Shown here piece by piece: positions 28,542-38,078 of a stretch of DNA of 64,000 nt. Position 1 is the first letter of the stretch. Each line of letters begins with the position of its first letter. The stretch is from Candidatus Marimicrobium litorale (GTDB lineage: Bacteria; Pseudomonadota; Gammaproteobacteria; Pseudomonadales; Halieaceae). Below the pieces are notes generated by a model. That model searched no databases. It had not been told where the DNA came from and saw only the letters and a program-made list of their open reading frames with translations. The DNA is taken from NCBI RefSeq assembly GCF_026262645.1, contig NZ_SHNO01000001.1:1674001-1738000 (forward strand). Direction: 5' to 3'. The translations under genes and the position numbers were made by a program.

Positions 28542-30197
28542 ATGCAAACCGACAGCATTAGCCAGGGACACGCGTCTAACAAAAACTTCGACTGTATTGT
28601 GGTGGGTGCCGGCCATAACGGCCTCGCCAATGCCTTGGTCCTTGCCCGCAATGGACAAAAGGTACTGGTTTTAGAAAAGAACGATTATGTCGGCGGTATG
28701 GGCGGGACACGGGAAATACTCAAGGGTTGTCGCAACGAGGTCGGTGCCAGCTGCCTGTTTCCTCTTTCCGCGGAAATCAAGGAATACTTCGATTTCGAAC
28801 AGCATGGTGTAGAACTGATTCCGCTGCCCGTTATGGCGGTCAACCTGGTGGGCGCTGCTGGTCGCCCCCTGCTTTTCTTCAAAAACCCCTTAAAACTGTC
28901 GTTTAATATCCTCCGCAGTTTCGGCCCGGGCGCGATGCTCGGGTTCATACGTTTTATCAGATTCTGCGCGTATCCCGCCCGCATGCTGGATCGTTTTACC
29001 GCCAGAAAAGCGCCGCGCAGCCTCAGCGATCTGATCGCGGAAGCGGAGACCGATGCCCAGAGGGACCACCTTGAACTGGCATTTAAGGGTTCTGCCATGG
29101 ACATTATCGACCGGTTCTTCCCAGACCCGGTGAGACACAAAGAATTGCGTGCCAGTATGGCGTTCGCCGCAGTGCAGGCTACCTACAAAGGGCCCTACTC
29201 TCCCGGATCCGGCTTGTGTCTGATTTACACCATGGCCCAGGAGGGCTCTGAAGGACTGATGCAAAGGGTCAAGGGTGGTATCGGGCGCCTTTCCGATTCA
29301 TTGGCAGAGCAACTCAAAACGTTGGGTAGTGAAGTTCGTCTACGACAAAGTGTGGCGCGCATCCTGATAGAAGACAACAGAGCTGTTGGCGTGGAACTCA
29401 AAAACGGCGAGCAATTATTCGCCGATACTATCGTATCCAACCTCGATAAACAGGCCACTTTCAATCACTTGCTGCAGAGCCACGACCTTGCACCGGCCGA
29501 CCGCGAGAAAGTCGATGCCTTCACCCATCAGGGCGCTTTTGTGCATATGTTGTTCAAGCTCAAGGGATTGCCCCAGTACTCAAAACACCTGGACAAGCTG
29601 AATCGTATTCCCGGTGCAAAATTCGGCGGTGCCATGGTTATCGATCCGCAAGACATGCAACGCAGCTTCGAAGCGTGCCAACGTGGCGAGATGCCCGACG
29701 AGTCGCCGCCATTGGCTTTCCAGATTCCCACCGTCATGGATGGCACGCTAGCGCCCGAGGGATACCATATCGCCTCTGCCTATGGCTTTTACTTCCCCTG
29801 CGAGGCAGAAAAAAGTCGAAGGGGAAAACTGCGCGATCAAATGGCAGAGAAAATTATCGATCACATTTCCATACACATGCCCGACTTCAGAGAACTGATC
29901 GTGGACAGAGCGATTTTCTCCTCGGATCATTTCGCCAGCATGCAGGGCGTTACCAACGGTGACTGGACACATGGATTGCTACACCCAGACCAAATGATCG
30001 GGGACCGCTGTTTGATTGAGGGGACAGGGCATACCACACCCATCGATAATCTTTATCTGTGCGGCGCATCCTGTCACCCCGGACCAGGCGTTACTTTTCT
30101 GCCGGGATATAACTGCGCCCATGAGATAATGGCAAGTGTCAGGCTACAGGCCCCCGCTACGTCAGAAGCACGGGTACCAGCAGCGCGCGCAGCGTAG
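28542..30197 (+). CDS. Phytoene-desaturase-like FAD oxidoreductase
   Basis: A 551-residue flavoprotein of the amine-oxidase/phytoene-desaturase superfamily (PYROXD2/CrtI-like). The N-terminal dinucleotide motif is DCIVVGAGHNGLANALVLARNG with the acidic residue after the second strand (VLVLEKNDYVGG). The C-terminus has the FAD-contacting GTGHTTPIDNLYLCGASCHPGPGVTFLPG motif. No signal peptide. The start at 28542 is preceded by AAAGGGG at ideal spacing; an ATG at 28536 would abut that ribosome-binding site. Members desaturate or isomerise isoprenoid or other lipophilic substrates; the true reaction is unknown. Its 3' end overlaps the converging TetR gene by 41 bases. Confidence 0.9.
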   Translation: MQTDSISQGHASNKNFDCIVVGAGHNGLANALVLARNGQKVLVLEKNDYVGGMGGTREILKGCRNEVGASCLFPLSAEIKEYFDFEQHGVELIPLPVMAVNLVGAAGRPLLFFKNPLKLSFNILRSFGPGAMLGFIRFIRFCAYPARMLDRFTARKAPRSLSDLIAEAETDAQRDHLELAFKGSAMDIIDRFFPDPVRHKELRASMAFAAVQATYKGPYSPGSGLCLIYTMAQEGSEGLMQRVKGGIGRLSDSLAEQLKTLGSEVRLRQSVARILIEDNRAVGVELKNGEQLFADTIVSNLDKQATFNHLLQSHDLAPADREKVDAFTHQGAFVHMLFKLKGLPQYSKHLDKLNRIPGAKFGGAMVIDPQDMQRSFEACQRGEMPDESPPLAFQIPTVMDGTLAPEGYHIASAYGFYFPCEAEKSRRGKLRDQMAEKIIDHISIHMPDFRELIVDRAIFSSDHFASMQGVTNGDWTHGLLHPDQMIGDRCLIEGTGHTTPIDNLYLCGASCHPGPGVTFLPGYNCAHEIMASVRLQAPATSEARVPAARAA

Positions 30198-30723
30198 TGC
30201 GCAGTTGCATGTCGCTTTTTATCCAGTTACTCGGCAAGGTCAGGAATGACAAAAGCAGACGGTAAACCCACTCTACCAGTATTTCTGGTCGCACCGCGTC
30301 CTGCAGCAGGCCCGCCTGCCGCGCGGGAATAACCACGTGATTCATCAGCTCCTCGCCAAAACGTACGATGACATCCGAACGCCAAATCACGTCACGCGCT
30401 CGACCGCCCTCAGCAGAGACAAAAACTGCTTCCAGCAATGGCCGTCGCGGTATTTCACGAATAGCAACGATCAAGCCTTCGACAAGCTGGTCCGCAGGAT
30501 CGGGATACTTTTTGAGTTTTTCACGAATGTAGTGATTCAGCGCTTCCATCTCGACCTTGATTGTGGAAACCAGCAATTCATCGCGATTGGGAAAATAACG
30601 ATAGACAGTAGAGCGAGCAAGGCCTGCGGCGTCTGCGACCTCTTTCATACCAGTCGCGGCGATACCTTGCTTGAGGTAGCAGTCCCTTGCGGCGCTGAGT
30701 ATATTGTCAGTCGGTTCGATCAT
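30157..30723 (-). CDS. TetR-family transcriptional regulator
   Basis: A ~188-residue TetR-type repressor. The N-terminal DNA-binding domain is clear: ILSAARDCYLKQGIAATGMKEVADAAGLARSTVYRYFPNRDELL. The C-terminal ligand domain has no family-specific signature. The start is assigned to ATG 30723 (MIEPTDNIL), which gives normal length; longer starts up to 30846 are possible, as none has a strong Shine-Dalgarno. Its 3' end overlaps the flavoprotein gene (antisense) by 41 bases, which could couple their expression. The inverted repeat at 28473-28498 is a plausible operator. Confidence 0.9.
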   Translation of the reverse strand: MIEPTDNILSAARDCYLKQGIAATGMKEVADAAGLARSTVYRYFPNRDELLVSTIKVEMEALNHYIREKLKKYPDPADQLVEGLIVAIREIPRRPLLEAVFVSAEGGRARDVIWRSDVIVRFGEELMNHVVIPARQAGLLQDAVRPEILVEWVYRLLLSFLTLPSNWIKSDMQLRTTLRALLVPVLLT

Positions 30724-30877
30724 AGTCAGATAAAAAGGCTTGTCGACAATAACAGACAATGAGCTATTCACTGGCATATAACAAGGCCGGCAAAGACTGC
30801 CCATACACTGAAAAAATACTTCTCCGTGTTTACTGGGAAAATACAATAATGGCTAACTATCTGAGTAGGAAAGAGCT

Positions 30878-32182
30878 TTGCATTCAACAAATAGACTGAA
30901 CGCGTCGGACTACCACCGCACCCCTATACGCCTGCTGAACGCCGCGTGGGGCACACTAAATAAGGTCGGTCTCGGCATGATCAGTCTCGATAGTGACTCG
31001 CTTATCGCGCGCGCGAAAAAAGACACCGGGCTCACCGATTTTGGGGGCAATGATTTCCTTGAGCCAATGCACCTTTTGATTCACTCACTGGAGACCGAAG
31101 CGGACCTCAACCCCGTGGGCCGCTTTATGAACTACACCAACATTCTGCGTCTGCTCAAAGGCAGGCTTCAGGCACAAGCGCTGTTTACGCAACACCCGGA
31201 CATTAAAGAACGCGAACTACTCGACCCAGTGGTCATCGTGGGCTTGGCCCGTTCCGGCACTACCCGTCTCCACCGACTGCTGGCAGCAGATCAGCGTTTT
31301 TTGCACGTTGAATCGTGGGAGTCAGTTTATCCCGTGCCCGATCAGGAGTGCTTCGCCGCGCAAGCCAAGGGCAATCCCGACCCGCGGATCAACGCGTTGG
31401 ACCAAGGCCTGAAGGCTGTGTTGTATATGAGCCCCCAGATCAACGCTGTTCACCCCCTTGGAACGCGCGAGGTGGAAGAGGAAATCGGGCTCATTCAGTA
31501 TGGCTTTTCCACACAACTGTTTGAAGTACAAGCCAAGATACCCTCATTTGCAGAGTGGCTGATGAGCCATGACCAGACCGCCGCATACGCCTACATGTCT
31601 GACCTGTTAAAGCTGGTCTCCTGGTTCCGAAATGATCCGACAGACAAGCCCTGGCTCCTGAAATCACCTCAGCACATGCAAGATCTCGACGCGCTGCTCA
31701 ATGTGTTTCCCAACGCAAAACTGCTTTGTCCTCACCGGGACCCGGTGAAGGTCGTAGGTTCTTCCTGCTCCATGGCCTGGAACGCACTGGTTAGAGACTC
31801 AAACAGCATTACTCCTCACTGGGTAGGCCAGGAATGGCTTGCCAAGACGGAACGCATGCTGCGCAAAAATCTCAGCGTGCGCGAGGCGGTAGCGCCAGAA
31901 AATCAGTACGATGTGATGTATGCGGACATCAGTGCAAACTGGCAAGAAGCCGTGCAAAAGATTTATGACTATTTGGGAATTCCACTGACCGAGACCGCTT
32001 GCTCTGCGATGCAGGATTGGCTGGATATTAATAGACAACACAAGCACGGCGCGCATAAGTACAGTCTCGCTGATTTTGGACTAACTGATGAAATCGTAGA
32101 GAATAAATTGAGGTTTTACCGAGACCGTTTCCACATACCAGTGGAGACGCGTAACCCAAACCTCACTGACATTAACCAGTAA
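30878..32182 (+). CDS. Sulfotransferase-family protein (first of operon)
   Basis: A 434-residue sulfotransferase-fold protein of the large bacterial Sulfotransfer_3-type group. P-loop: VVIVGLARSGTTRLHRLLA; WLLKSPQHMQDLDALLN; and the 3'-phosphate-binding CPHRDPVKVVGSSCSMA. The ~110 N-terminal residues before the P-loop (LNAAWGTLNKVGLG, TGLTDFGGNDFLEPMH) are shared with the second sulfotransferase at 33320. The start is TTG at 30878, supported by GTAGGAAAGAG just upstream. It is followed after 20 bases by the DUF1214 protein gene, then a second sulfotransferase. The acceptor is unknown, and real PAPS-dependent activity has not been shown for most of this group. Confidence 0.87.
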   Translation: MHSTNRLNASDYHRTPIRLLNAAWGTLNKVGLGMISLDSDSLIARAKKDTGLTDFGGNDFLEPMHLLIHSLETEADLNPVGRFMNYTNILRLLKGRLQAQALFTQHPDIKERELLDPVVIVGLARSGTTRLHRLLAADQRFLHVESWESVYPVPDQECFAAQAKGNPDPRINALDQGLKAVLYMSPQINAVHPLGTREVEEEIGLIQYGFSTQLFEVQAKIPSFAEWLMSHDQTAAYAYMSDLLKLVSWFRNDPTDKPWLLKSPQHMQDLDALLNVFPNAKLLCPHRDPVKVVGSSCSMAWNALVRDSNSITPHWVGQEWLAKTERMLRKNLSVREAVAPENQYDVMYADISANWQEAVQKIYDYLGIPLTETACSAMQDWLDINRQHKHGAHKYSLADFGLTDEIVENKLRFYRDRFHIPVETRNPNLTDINQ

Positions 32183-32202
32183 AAATAAAACGGGGCGATA
32201 GA

Positions 32203-33318
32203 ATGACAATCGAAACAGAAAGCCGGTCAGCCTTGGGGGAATTAATCTCTACCCTGCAAGAAATTGACACTCGCTGGTGCTCTGCGGAATGGAACCTGCA
32301 TACAACAGACGATATTGCAGGTGCTCATCGCGCACTCATGCACATACTTGAAGCGAGCTTGGTGGGATTCTTCGAGCAAGACCCTGCTCACCCTGACTTC
32401 CGCCGCATTACCACTCCGAGCCGCAAGCTAACTGGTGATAATAGCGACGCCATTTATTTCGACGCGCCAGTCAGTGCCGAGCACGCCTATGTGATTCGGG
32501 GCAACCTGCACGGTGCGGCCTATTTTTCGCTAACCGTTGAGGAGGGTACAGCCGATGGTCACATGGCATCGGGCACAGCGGGCATTCTCAACGACGAAAA
32601 CATGGAGACAGACAGCAATGGAAATTTCACTCTCTATCTAGGCGGCCCAAAAAAGCAGTGTAATTGGCTAGCGCTCACCCCAGACGCTTCACGCCTCACC
32701 ACGCGTCATTATTTTGAACAAGCAGCTCCTGTCGCTTGCGATCCGGACCAAGAACCGCGAATGCACATCGAGTGTATTAACGCTGCGGGGGCACCAAAAC
32801 CCCCAACCGACGCCTCCGTCGCAAGCGGCATTCGCCGTGTCTGTAATGTTATACGCAGCCGTACTTTAGAGATGCCTCCGCTGGCCAACAGCGAGCCGCC
32901 ACCGTTTGTCTCCCTGACACCTAATGAGTTCCCAGCGCCGGTGAAACCCGGTAGTTTTGGATTCGCAGCGACAGACGCACACTATTCCATGGCACCGTAT
33001 TTCCTGGGCCCGGACGACGCGCTTGTCATTACAGGCCGCTGGCCTGATTGTCGCTTTGCCAACGTTTGTCTCTGGAATCGCTTCCAACAGACATTCAACT
33101 ATAGAGATCGCTCTGTTTCGCTTAATCGCGCGCAGACAGTCATTGATGACCAAGGACGCTTCCGCATGGTAATCGCCCACGAAGACCCAGGCTTGCCCAA
33201 CTGGCTGGATACCGAGGGCAACCCGTTTGGACTCGTGTTTTGGCGTATGTTTCTGGTGGAGGGGGACGTTGCGACACCCACAGCCGAAGTCGTCAAAGTA
33301 TCGGAGCTTAAAAATTGA
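32203..33318 (+). CDS. DUF1214-like protein
   Basis: A 371-residue protein with no signal peptide. The C-terminal part (LPNWLDTEGNPFGLVFWRMF) resembles the DUF1214 terminus (NW-x-PxxxG-F-x-R). Also present are SDAIYFDAPVSAEHAYVIRGNL and GNFTLYLGGPKKQCNWLALTP, both typical of DUF1214/DUF1254-containing proteins with beta-sandwich folds. The function of the family is unknown. It sits between two sulfotransferase-like genes; its stop is one base before the next start, so all three are co-translated. A role in handling the shared substrate is inferred from position only. Confidence 0.75.
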   Translation: MTIETESRSALGELISTLQEIDTRWCSAEWNLHTTDDIAGAHRALMHILEASLVGFFEQDPAHPDFRRITTPSRKLTGDNSDAIYFDAPVSAEHAYVIRGNLHGAAYFSLTVEEGTADGHMASGTAGILNDENMETDSNGNFTLYLGGPKKQCNWLALTPDASRLTTRHYFEQAAPVACDPDQEPRMHIECINAAGAPKPPTDASVASGIRRVCNVIRSRTLEMPPLANSEPPPFVSLTPNEFPAPVKPGSFGFAATDAHYSMAPYFLGPDDALVITGRWPDCRFANVCLWNRFQQTFNYRDRSVSLNRAQTVIDDQGRFRMVIAHEDPGLPNWLDTEGNPFGLVFWRMFLVEGDVATPTAEVVKVSELKN

Positions 33319-33319
33319 T

Positions 33320-34564
33320 ATGAATACCCTTCCCCTCCCTGTCCGTATTCTCAACCTCGCGGGCCGCAGCGCTGAGGCCGTAGGCTGGCAACCGGTATCG
33401 CTGGACTTTGACAAACTCCTGAATAAAGCCCGCGACAACACAGGGCTCAACGATTTTGGAGAAGACGACTTTCGCGACCCTCTGAAATTGCTGTTAAGCG
33501 GCCTGGAAACCGAGGCGAAGCTTTCCACTCTGGGCCGTGTTGTCGCTCGATCGGACCTTTTGCGCACACTGGAAAACCGACTCGGACTGGTGGAGCTTTT
33601 GAGGAAGCATCCGGAAATAGAGGAGCAAACCGTGGAGCGGCCACTATTCGTAGTTGGACCGCCGCGCTCGGGCACCACAATTTTTCATGACCTGCTGGCC
33701 ATGGACGCGGACAACCGCGTACCTCTCTCATGGGAAGCGGCCTATCCCCTACCACCCCCTGAAACATCAACCTACAACAGCGATCCCAGAATCTCACGGG
33801 TCCAGGCAGATCTCGACAATGTCGACAAGCTATTGCCCGATTTCAAGAAGATGCACCCCATGGGCGCACAGCGGGCTCAAGAATGCGTTGCTATCACCTC
33901 TCATGATTTCGCATCCATGATTTACTACGTGCAATTTGACGTTCCGACTTACGATCGCTGGGTCATGGATCATGATATGCGCTCGGCGCTGAAATGGCAC
34001 CGGCGATTTCTGCAGGTATTACAGTGGAAATGCCCGGGCAAGCGTTGGGCTCTCAAATCGCCACAGCATATGTGGCACCTCGCGCATATACACCAGGAGT
34101 ACCCTGACGCACTGTTTGTTCAAACCCACCGCGACCCTGTGAATACTGTAATATCAATGAGTAACCTCGCTGCAGAACTCCAGGGAATGAACAGCGATCA
34201 TGCGGATCAGCGAAGGATAGCGATGCATTACGCCGCAGGCCTCGCCAAGGGTTATAACGCCACCGTAGACTACCGCAGCTCGGGTGCTCTGCTCGACAGC
34301 CAGGTAGTGGACTTGTACTTTCGTGATTTCATTCAAGACCAGGTGGGCACCGTGAGCAGGGCCTATGAACATTTCGGCCTGACATTAACACCCGTTGCAG
34401 CAGCATCAATGCAGTCTTTTCTAGACGACAACCCCGCCGACAAGCATGGCAAACACCTTTATACTTTTCAGGATACGGGGTTGGATGAGGAAGCGCTGCG
34501 AGCCATGTTCAGCAAATATGAATCATATTTCGACATTCCCCGAGAGACTCTGCGTGCAGGATGA
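33320..34564 (+). CDS. Sulfotransferase-family protein (second of operon)
   Basis: A 414-residue homologue of the 30878 protein. P-loop FVVGPPRSGTTIFHDLLAMD; WALKSPQHMWHLAHIHQEYP; 3'-phosphate motif FVQTHRDPVNTVISMSN. The N-terminal region DNTGLNDFGEDDFRDPLKLL aligns with TGLTDFGGNDFLEPMH of its partner, so the two arose by duplication. The ATG at 33320 is one base after the DUF1214 stop, with GGAGCTTAAAAA upstream; a longer in-frame extension inside DUF1214 is rejected. Downstream is the converging TonB receptor gene. The substrate is unknown. Confidence 0.87.
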   Translation: MNTLPLPVRILNLAGRSAEAVGWQPVSLDFDKLLNKARDNTGLNDFGEDDFRDPLKLLLSGLETEAKLSTLGRVVARSDLLRTLENRLGLVELLRKHPEIEEQTVERPLFVVGPPRSGTTIFHDLLAMDADNRVPLSWEAAYPLPPPETSTYNSDPRISRVQADLDNVDKLLPDFKKMHPMGAQRAQECVAITSHDFASMIYYVQFDVPTYDRWVMDHDMRSALKWHRRFLQVLQWKCPGKRWALKSPQHMWHLAHIHQEYPDALFVQTHRDPVNTVISMSNLAAELQGMNSDHADQRRIAMHYAAGLAKGYNATVDYRSSGALLDSQVVDLYFRDFIQDQVGTVSRAYEHFGLTLTPVAAASMQSFLDDNPADKHGKHLYTFQDTGLDEEALRAMFSKYESYFDIPRETLRAG

Positions 34565-34625
34565 GACAGGATAGAGCGAAGAATCGAGGCGACTATCTCT
34601 CTACTGCACAGCATCAATAAAAATT

Positions 34626-37052
34626 CTACCAGCGATAGAAAACGTCTATGCCATAGGTGCGCGGCCTACCGCGAATGACCGAGCTGCTGCCGAGACGCTG
34701 CGCTTCAATCGTGCCCGTCCCGAAGTAGGTTTCATCTGTCATATTCTGCGCAAACACTGCCACCTCGAGATTCTCCATCGCTCGTGGTACAAAAGCCAAA
34801 CGGGCATTCCATAGCGTGTAAGCATCCAGCGTCGCCTGGTCTTCATAACTGAAAGCGGCCGGATCAAGCCCGGTGTAGATTTTGTCTTTATAAAAACCGC
34901 TGACCCGCGGGGTAATAACTGCATACTCTGTATCCCAGTCATACTGTACCGCCCACGAATAGGTCTGGTCAGGAATGTAAGAGAATTTCTCACGAGAACG
35001 ATCCGTACTCTGCACGTTACCCTCGTTGTCGACGAATTCGTCATTGAATTCATTGTACTCGGCATTCAGTACGCTACCCGTCAAGTTGATCAGTAGACCA
35101 GGCAGGGGCATGATCACTACCTCTAATTCAACTCCCTGCACCTCCGAGTCGCCAGCGTTGGTAATACCGTAGATCGTTTGTAATTCACCGAATTCCCGGG
35201 TGACACCCAACTGCATGTCATCATAATCCATGGAATACACGGCACCATTCACGCGCATACGCTGGCTCCACATCTCCAGCTTGAAACCGAACTCCGTATT
35301 TTTCACCGTTTCTGGATTAAACGGTAATGCCCTGTCGGGACCGAAAGAGGTGAATCCGCCGGCTTTAAAACCCTCGCTGTAGGATAGATACAACATACCG
35401 GAGCTGAGAAATCCATCCGTCCAACTATCTGGCATAAACATTGTCACTGTTGCCATTGGGGTGAACTCATTCCAACTCTCATCCTCTTTCAGTCGCGGGG
35501 AATCGATAAGCGGCACCATAGGCTGCTGGAAATCAGACAAGGCATTCATTTCTTCCCGAGTAATCGGCGCCGTCGGTGCGACGGCGGTCGTCACGAAATT
35601 TTTCTGATCGATCTTTTTTTCTTCCCATGTCCAGCGACCACCCACCGTGAACTGCCATATATCGTTCAGGTTATAGATGAGCTGCCCAAAACCCGCCGCT
35701 GAGGTGCTGGTAAAATCGACAATACGAATGTTATTGGAGCCGACTACCGAGGGCGGTAACAGCTGTACGTTACCACTCTCCGTCACGGTAGTACCCAGCC
35801 AGCCTCCCAGAGCCAATGTCTGGCCGTCTACCTGATCCTTGATTCGCTCGTCAGAGGCGTATAAACCCAGCGTATAATCCACATCACCATCGAACAAACT
35901 GCCGAACAGGTTGAACTCCTGTGATACAAAAATGCGGTCTTCATCCCCGGCACTGATGCCACTGCCATTGAGATTACGTGTGGTCTCCTGAAAATTGGAC
36001 AGGGACAGGAAGGGCGTGGCGTCCACATCATTATCGCGATTAAGGTCATCTTGATACAGGTAGCCGGTCACGCTTTTTAGCTGCACTTCACCGAGATCCC
36101 AGTCCAGTGTCAGGCCGGCCAGATTATTGGTGACTTCGTAGTCCATACCCCGCCGATCCAGAATCACTTTTTCGTCATCAATGAGAGCTTCGCTGAGACT
36201 GCAATAATCCGCAAATGTACCCGGAGTAGTCGACGCAAAACCCTGCAACACTGCACCGGGGTTAACGTTAATACAACTATTAGGAGCAGAGTGCTCCTTG
36301 CGTTTGCCCCACAGTGCGATCAGATCTACCGTAAGTTCTTCAGTGGGGTACCAGCGCAGCTGACCAACTATCGCAGTGCGATCAATGTCACCGTAATCCC
36401 TACCATTGTAATAATCTTTCATATAACCATCTTCGATTCGACGGTCGTAAGTCAGGGCACCGAAGAGATTGTTTGTAAACAAGGGGCCGTCAACACGGAG
36501 AGATAAGTTTTGTCGATCGTAATCGCCAGCACCGACCTCCACCTGAGCACCAAACTCTTCGCCAGGCTTACGGGTTTCCAGAAGTAGCGCTCCGCCCGCT
36601 GTATTCTTGCCAAACAGTGTCCCCTGGGGTCCGCGCAGCACCTGAATGGACGCCATATCCATTACATCGACCAGTTGGGTGTCGGAGCGTGGCATAAAGA
36701 TTCCATCAACGTATACGCCGACGCCGGGGTCGAGCGCTGCGCCCACCGCGCGGGAGCCGACCCCGCGGATAGCAAGTCCAGAGACCTTATCTCCGTCTTT
36801 ATTGGAAAGCCCCGGCACCTGACGAGCGAGATCCGCTACGTTAGTAATCTGCGCCTCGCGCATCTGCGCTGGATCGAAAGCCGAGACAGCCACGGGCGTA
36901 TCCTGCAAACTCTCTTCTCGTTTTCGGGCCACCACCACGACCTCCTCCAACATACCCGGCTCGGCGGATACGGCAGTAGCGCCAATGGCCATCGGAACAA
37001 GCACTACGGCCAGTGCTAGGACAGCGCAGGGATACTTCGAAGGTCTCTTCAT
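34626..37052 (-). CDS. TonB-dependent outer-membrane receptor
   Basis: An 808-residue TonB-dependent receptor. A signal peptide (MKRPSKYPCAVLALAVVLVPMAIGATAVSA) is followed by a TonB-box-like EEVVVVARKREESLQDTPVAVSAF, the plug domain with GLAIRGVGSRAVGAALDPGVGVYVDG and SIQVLRGPQGTLFGKNTAGGAL, a barrel of ~22 strands, and the C-terminal aromatic residue (VFYRW). The plug start (KREESLQDTPVAVSAF) is typical of receptors for non-siderophore substrates in marine proteobacteria and sphingomonads, including lipophilic and sterol-like compounds. No Fur box is seen upstream. It starts divergent from the luciferase-like gene. Confidence 0.93.
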   Translation of the reverse strand: MKRPSKYPCAVLALAVVLVPMAIGATAVSAEPGMLEEVVVVARKREESLQDTPVAVSAFDPAQMREAQITNVADLARQVPGLSNKDGDKVSGLAIRGVGSRAVGAALDPGVGVYVDGIFMPRSDTQLVDVMDMASIQVLRGPQGTLFGKNTAGGALLLETRKPGEEFGAQVEVGAGDYDRQNLSLRVDGPLFTNNLFGALTYDRRIEDGYMKDYYNGRDYGDIDRTAIVGQLRWYPTEELTVDLIALWGKRKEHSAPNSCINVNPGAVLQGFASTTPGTFADYCSLSEALIDDEKVILDRRGMDYEVTNNLAGLTLDWDLGEVQLKSVTGYLYQDDLNRDNDVDATPFLSLSNFQETTRNLNGSGISAGDEDRIFVSQEFNLFGSLFDGDVDYTLGLYASDERIKDQVDGQTLALGGWLGTTVTESGNVQLLPPSVVGSNNIRIVDFTSTSAAGFGQLIYNLNDIWQFTVGGRWTWEEKKIDQKNFVTTAVAPTAPITREEMNALSDFQQPMVPLIDSPRLKEDESWNEFTPMATVTMFMPDSWTDGFLSSGMLYLSYSEGFKAGGFTSFGPDRALPFNPETVKNTEFGFKLEMWSQRMRVNGAVYSMDYDDMQLGVTREFGELQTIYGITNAGDSEVQGVELEVVIMPLPGLLINLTGSVLNAEYNEFNDEFVDNEGNVQSTDRSREKFSYIPDQTYSWAVQYDWDTEYAVITPRVSGFYKDKIYTGLDPAAFSYEDQATLDAYTLWNARLAFVPRAMENLEVAVFAQNMTDETYFGTGTIEAQRLGSSSVIRGRPRTYGIDVFYRW

Positions 37053-37207
37053 TTTTCTTCTCTCCGGATCGTATAATTATGCCGAATATATAGAGCTCGC
37101 ATCCTATAACCGCTAGCATAGCCGTATTAGGCGATTCCTACAGTTGCCTGAGGGGTCATTTCTTCTTAGCAAAACTTAACTAATAGCTACTGGTAGCGGT
37201 GATAACT

Positions 37208-38077
37208 ATGAAATTTTGGCAAGCGATTACCTGGGCCGAGACCGACCAGCTGCTGGATATCGCCCGCTTTGCCGAAGATCTGGGCTTCCACGGACTGATG
37301 AGTGGTGACCACGCTGTTTATCCAGAATCGATCGAAGCGCACTATCCGTATTCCGAGAACGGCCTGCCTCCCATGCGGCCTAACGATGAGTACCCCGACC
37401 AGACCGCTATTTTTGCTGCTATGGCAGCGGTAACAAAGACTTTGCGATTTACGTGTGGGGTTTATGTACTGCCTTTGCGCAATCCACACGAGGTTGCACG
37501 CGCCAGCGCCACCCTCACAATACTCAGCGATAATCGGTTCATTCTCGGTATCGGCGTAGGCTGGATGAAGGAAGAGTTTGACATCTACGGTGTCGATTTC
37601 CGCAAGCGAGGCAAGATTACCGATGAAATGATAGAGGTTCTGCACAAACTGTGGACGGGTGAGATGGTAGAGCACCACAGTGAGAATTTTAGCTTCCCGC
37701 GGGTTCAACTGAGCCCTGCAGCCGCCAGCCCACCCCGGATTTATGTCGGGGGCACCAGCGATATCGCTCTGCGCCGGGCCGCTCGCGCAGGCAACGGCTA
37801 TATAGGCGCAGGGACCGCACCTGCAGACGTAAAGCCGCTGTTATCCCGCCTTGATACATTGAGAGGTGAATACAAGCGAGAGCAACTGCCGTTTGAAGCG
37901 ATGCTCGGAATTGCCGATACCCCCAGCCGGGAACTCTACCAGCGACTCGCCGAGGACGGGCTTGACAGTACGGTAGCGCCGCCATTTCAATACGCGCTGG
38001 GAAAAAAGCGCTCTACGCTGGACGAAAAAAAACGCTTCATGGAAGATTACGCAGAAAATATACTGCGGCATTTCTAA
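37208..38077 (+). CDS. LLM-class (luciferase-like) flavin oxidoreductase
   Basis: A 289-residue TIM-barrel protein of the bacterial luciferase superfamily. Diagnostic pieces are MKFWQAITWAETDQLLDIARFAEDLGFHGLMSGDH, LRFTCGVYVLPLRNPHEVARASATLTILSDNRFILGIGVGWMKEEFDIYGVDF, and PPRIYVGGTSDIALRRAARAGNGYI. These are typical of the F420-dependent subgroup used in actinobacterial degradation clusters. Whether this host makes F420 is unknown; FMN is the alternative. I took the ATG at 37208; a GTG at 37199 is in frame. Two bases after its stop lies the end of a degraded converging gene. Confidence 0.85.
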   Translation: MKFWQAITWAETDQLLDIARFAEDLGFHGLMSGDHAVYPESIEAHYPYSENGLPPMRPNDEYPDQTAIFAAMAAVTKTLRFTCGVYVLPLRNPHEVARASATLTILSDNRFILGIGVGWMKEEFDIYGVDFRKRGKITDEMIEVLHKLWTGEMVEHHSENFSFPRVQLSPAAASPPRIYVGGTSDIALRRAARAGNGYIGAGTAPADVKPLLSRLDTLRGEYKREQLPFEAMLGIADTPSRELYQRLAEDGLDSTVAPPFQYALGKKRSTLDEKKRFMEDYAENILRHF

Positions 38078-38078
38078 A

